Shown here in pieces: positions 61,291-64,000 of a stretch of 64,000 nucleotides of DNA. The translations under genes were made by a program, and so were the position numbers. Numbering within the stretch: the first letter of the stretch is position 1; every line of letters begins with the position of its first letter. Below the pieces are notes generated by a model. It searched no databases. It saw nothing but the letters and a program-made list of their open reading frames with translations, and was not told the origin of the DNA. This DNA is from Dugong dugon (taxonomy: Eukaryota; Chordata; Mammalia; Sirenia; Dugongidae): positions 134,090,714-134,154,713 of the forward strand of contig CM057460.1 in NCBI GenBank assembly GCA_030035585.1, in the 5' to 3' direction.

Positions 61291-63650
61291 TTTTTTTTTG
61301 AATATTATTTTTACTGTATACAAGCATCTCACTTGCCCTTAAGTTCCTGCCTGTTTTTATAACTCACTCTGCTTGCTTGTAGGGTGAGCCACGATATTAT
61401 TTCTCTTGGACCTTTGTTGCTGTCCTGACAGCATACACAGATTACCTCATCCTTCGGTAGTTTACTTGGACTTTCAGACTGTACTCGCACTTACAACTAC
61501 ATACTTTCTTCTCTGACTCCTACTGAGGTCCACTAATTAGGTGTTTTCACATCCTTACTTGCTTGCTTATGCCTCTGTGAAAGTTATTGGCACCTACCAA
61601 GAAGACAGTTTTAGTGATATGAAAACAGAGACATTTATAAGAACAAAAAAGCTTGTGGATGAAGAAAAGAATCAGTACATCCTACAGTTATCTTTGCCCA
61701 GAGACATAGAGCTCTGGTAACCAAAGGCACTTGCCTTTTAAAAGGCATCAGCATAGTAAACAACTTCTTTTTACTGTTAAAACTGCGACATTTGTTTGCT
61801 ATTGGATGTGGGGTGAGCTAAAGTGCGAGTTTAGCCTTTAGCCTTGCCCTAATGATGACAGAAGTAGAGACTCCTACGATGCCCTCCTGTGGCCTGGGAA
61901 TCACCCTCACGCTTCCTTCTCTTGGCCTCAGAAAATTGGTGATACACCAGCTCCCCACCAGCATCCTGGGGACCCTACTGGAGTATGTTAGGAGTTAATG
62001 CCCCTAACCTCGCCTAGAGACAGAAAAAAGAGTCTTGCCTATACATGGGGTTGTTTTTTAAATGTATAAGAAGAAAATTATGTTTTAAGGTCATTAATTG
62101 TTGAATTCAAAACTTAAGCTATGGAAGAATAAAAAAGGATTCAAATATGTTTTGAATAATCATTTAGTCTAGAGCATCTGGCAAACATAAACTTGGAAGT
62201 ATGAAACAACCTCCATGTTAACAATGGCCATTTTCCAAGGAACAGTGAGGGATGTACATTTAAAATAACAATAATAATAAAAGCAAAACCCCCATCATCT
62301 GCCTTAGAAGCAATGATGGCAGGAATCATAAAGGATGGTGATAATCCAAGGAAGGCTATGCCTTCAAGTCCTGCCATTGAAATCTGATGTAATGAAATGA
62401 GGGTTTAATTATAAAAATGGTGACTTTCACTTCTATTTTTAATTTTATGGATAAAAACTAAGCATTGGAAATATGAAAGACCCAAATAAAGGCATCAAAT
62501 AAGAATAGCTGAAACTCCTTTTCCTATCCTGGTTGGGGGAAGGGAGGAAGGACAGAAGATCATTTGGCAAGCAATAGATAAATATAAGCAAACTGCAAGT
62601 GCTTGACTTTGCCTTAAGTGGCAAAATGCAAGATAAAGACAAGATTGCCAGAGTCCAAGTTGATAAACATGGAGACAATTATTGTTTTTATTTGTTGGCT
62701 TCAAAAGTACATTTTACTGAATACAAAATGCTGTGCTGGAAAGCTGTAAGGCCATTAAAATCCCAAAATAGAGACATTCTGAGAGTCGAAGCACGCAGAG
62801 AGTATTTTTAATTATTTCAGAAAAGAAAGTATCACATGTAGTATGAAAGAATTTCCCTAAATAAGGATTACAATTCCACAATGTATGCTGTACCATATGG
62901 CAGTATAGCAATAATATGTTGAACCTGACTAAAAAATTTAGACCAAAGCACTGAAACAAATCAACATATTAAAATCAAATGTATTATATTTTGATATTAT
63001 TTTTTAATATTTTTGATGAGGTGAGGAGGGAAGGGAGGAGGCCGGAAGGGAATTAATAAAAAGCAAAATGCCACAATAGTTAAGCAAAAATTGGTTAAGT
63101 TGATTCAGATCAACTCCATGGGAAGTCTGTATGATATTTTTTAAATTTTATAATAAATCCAAAATAATACTGGTCTGATTTTTTCCCTAAACAGGCACCT
63201 TTGAGTGGCTATATTCATCTATACCCAGTCTGAGTGGGCATATGCACAAACCAAAAAGCTAAAAGAAAATTGTGTCTGTCTCCAGAACATTTTAAAACTA
63301 ATTTATTTTACTTTACATCGTCATTAAGAAAGATTATTTAAACAGAGGCATAGTCTACTTTTGAATATTCTGTCCTGAGACTAAAATTAGCAAGTAAGCT
63401 CTTGAATTTAAACCATGCCAAGTTTTGAATCCAATTGTATTAACCTTCCTACCAGTTTTCCTACGTGGTTTAATCTGATAGCCCCAAGAGATGGGTTCTG
63501 CAGGAGCCTGAGCTAATGGGGAAGGAAGTGGTTAAGAAGGAAGAAGCACACTTCTTGGCAGATTCTGAGCAGGCAGTGACCTTACTCAAAGCCCGAGTAG
63601 ATAGTGCCTAAATATCACAAGGATGGTTTAGAAGTGTCAAAAAGCTTAAC
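61291..63650. other. Stretch without recognised feature
   Basis: About 2.4 kb of AT-rich sequence with no exon, RNA gene or repeat I can support. A short AATAATAATAA run lies near 62269-62280. Confidence 0.4.
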
Positions 63651-63712
63651 CAACCAGTTGCCCTTGAGTTAAGTCCCACTCATGGCAACCTTGTATGTCA
63701 AAAGCTTACTTG
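63651..63712 (-). mobile_element. AfroSINE or RTE tail fragment, minus strand
   Basis: AACCAGTTGCCCTTGAGTTAAGTCCCACTCATGG is split as AACCAGTTGCC, TTGAGTTAAGTC and CCACTCATGGCAACC, the reverse complement of the SINE tail. Confidence 0.6.
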
Positions 63713-63744
63713 TTTTAAGATAGCTGATAGTCCTACCATTTGTT

Positions 63745-63870
63745 CACTCAACAAGGATACATTTTTCAGTTAAACATTTTGTAGGCCACCTACCATGTGC
63801 AGAGTTTTGTGCTTGGCAATTTGTATGGTTAGAGAGGTGAATGAGATACGGTCCTAGATCTCAAGAAAAG
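63745..63870 (-). repeat. L2 LINE 3' end fragment
   Basis: TTCACTCAACAAGGATACATTT, then GCCACCTACCATGTGCAGAG, then AGGTGAATGAGATACGGTCC is the reverse complement of an L2 tail. Confidence 0.6.
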
Positions 63871-64000
63871 GTGCCCCTCTTATACCTGCCAGGCCTTGGC
63901 AAGAGGACAAATGGAAGCCCACACATTATATGCCTAAATATTTAAAAGCTTAAGTTAACTTTTAAAAGTAAAATTACTTAAGTAAAGCTGAAAATGCTTA

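Overview
This window is mammalian nuclear DNA, very probably from a paenungulate afrotherian and most likely an elephant. Three repeat classes support this: many copies of an afrotherian tRNA-derived SINE (AfroSINE), several RTE/BovB-type LINE copies of the kind described in Loxodonta, and L1 subfamilies with long 3' untranslated regions (UTRs). Older pan-mammalian repeats (MIR, L2, MLT-type MaLR LTRs) lie beneath them. There are no bacterial-style operons, rRNAs, CRISPR arrays or viruses with intact genes. Species and family names come from recall and pattern, not from a search. The only cellular gene supported is a small C2HC zinc-finger gene resembling ZNF474, on the + strand. Two coding exons are visible (6912-7092 and 9768-9919), joined in frame across a 2.7 kb intron. 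Each encodes one C-x2-C...H-x3-C zinc site. Its 5' end is not identified. The rest is repeats and unassigned, apparently single-copy DNA. Layout: 1-5153 holds an L1 3' end, two RTE copies and, between them, a small terminal-inverted-repeat DNA transposon (3704-3996). 6.9-9.9 kb is the zinc-finger gene. 10.9-11.6 kb is a long imperfect inverted repeat enclosing a MIR. 13.2 kb has a 56-bp tandem duplication. 14264-23186 is an MLT1-type solo LTR with perfect 5-bp target duplications, split by a full-length 8.35 kb L1. That L1 has a 5' UTR with two monomers, broken ORF1 and ORF2, and a 3' UTR with a doubled end module. 24-46 kb contains MaLR LTRs, AfroSINEs, L2 and fragments of old antisense L1s. 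47.6-55.2 kb appears to be one ancient sense L1 interrupted by two younger L1s and an LTR. 55.2-58.4 kb holds an AfroSINE, the 5' half of an RTE with its endonuclease region, another L1 3' end and an LTR carrying a SINE. 58.4-64 kb is mostly single copy with scattered SINEs. The elements are connected functionally. The AfroSINEs have a tRNA-like head with RNA polymerase III boxes and a 3' end resembling the RTE 3' end, so RTE enzymes probably moved them. One SINE class also has a body resembling the RTE 5' UTR. All reverse transcriptase reading frames seen here are broken, so nothing in the window appears able to move on its own.
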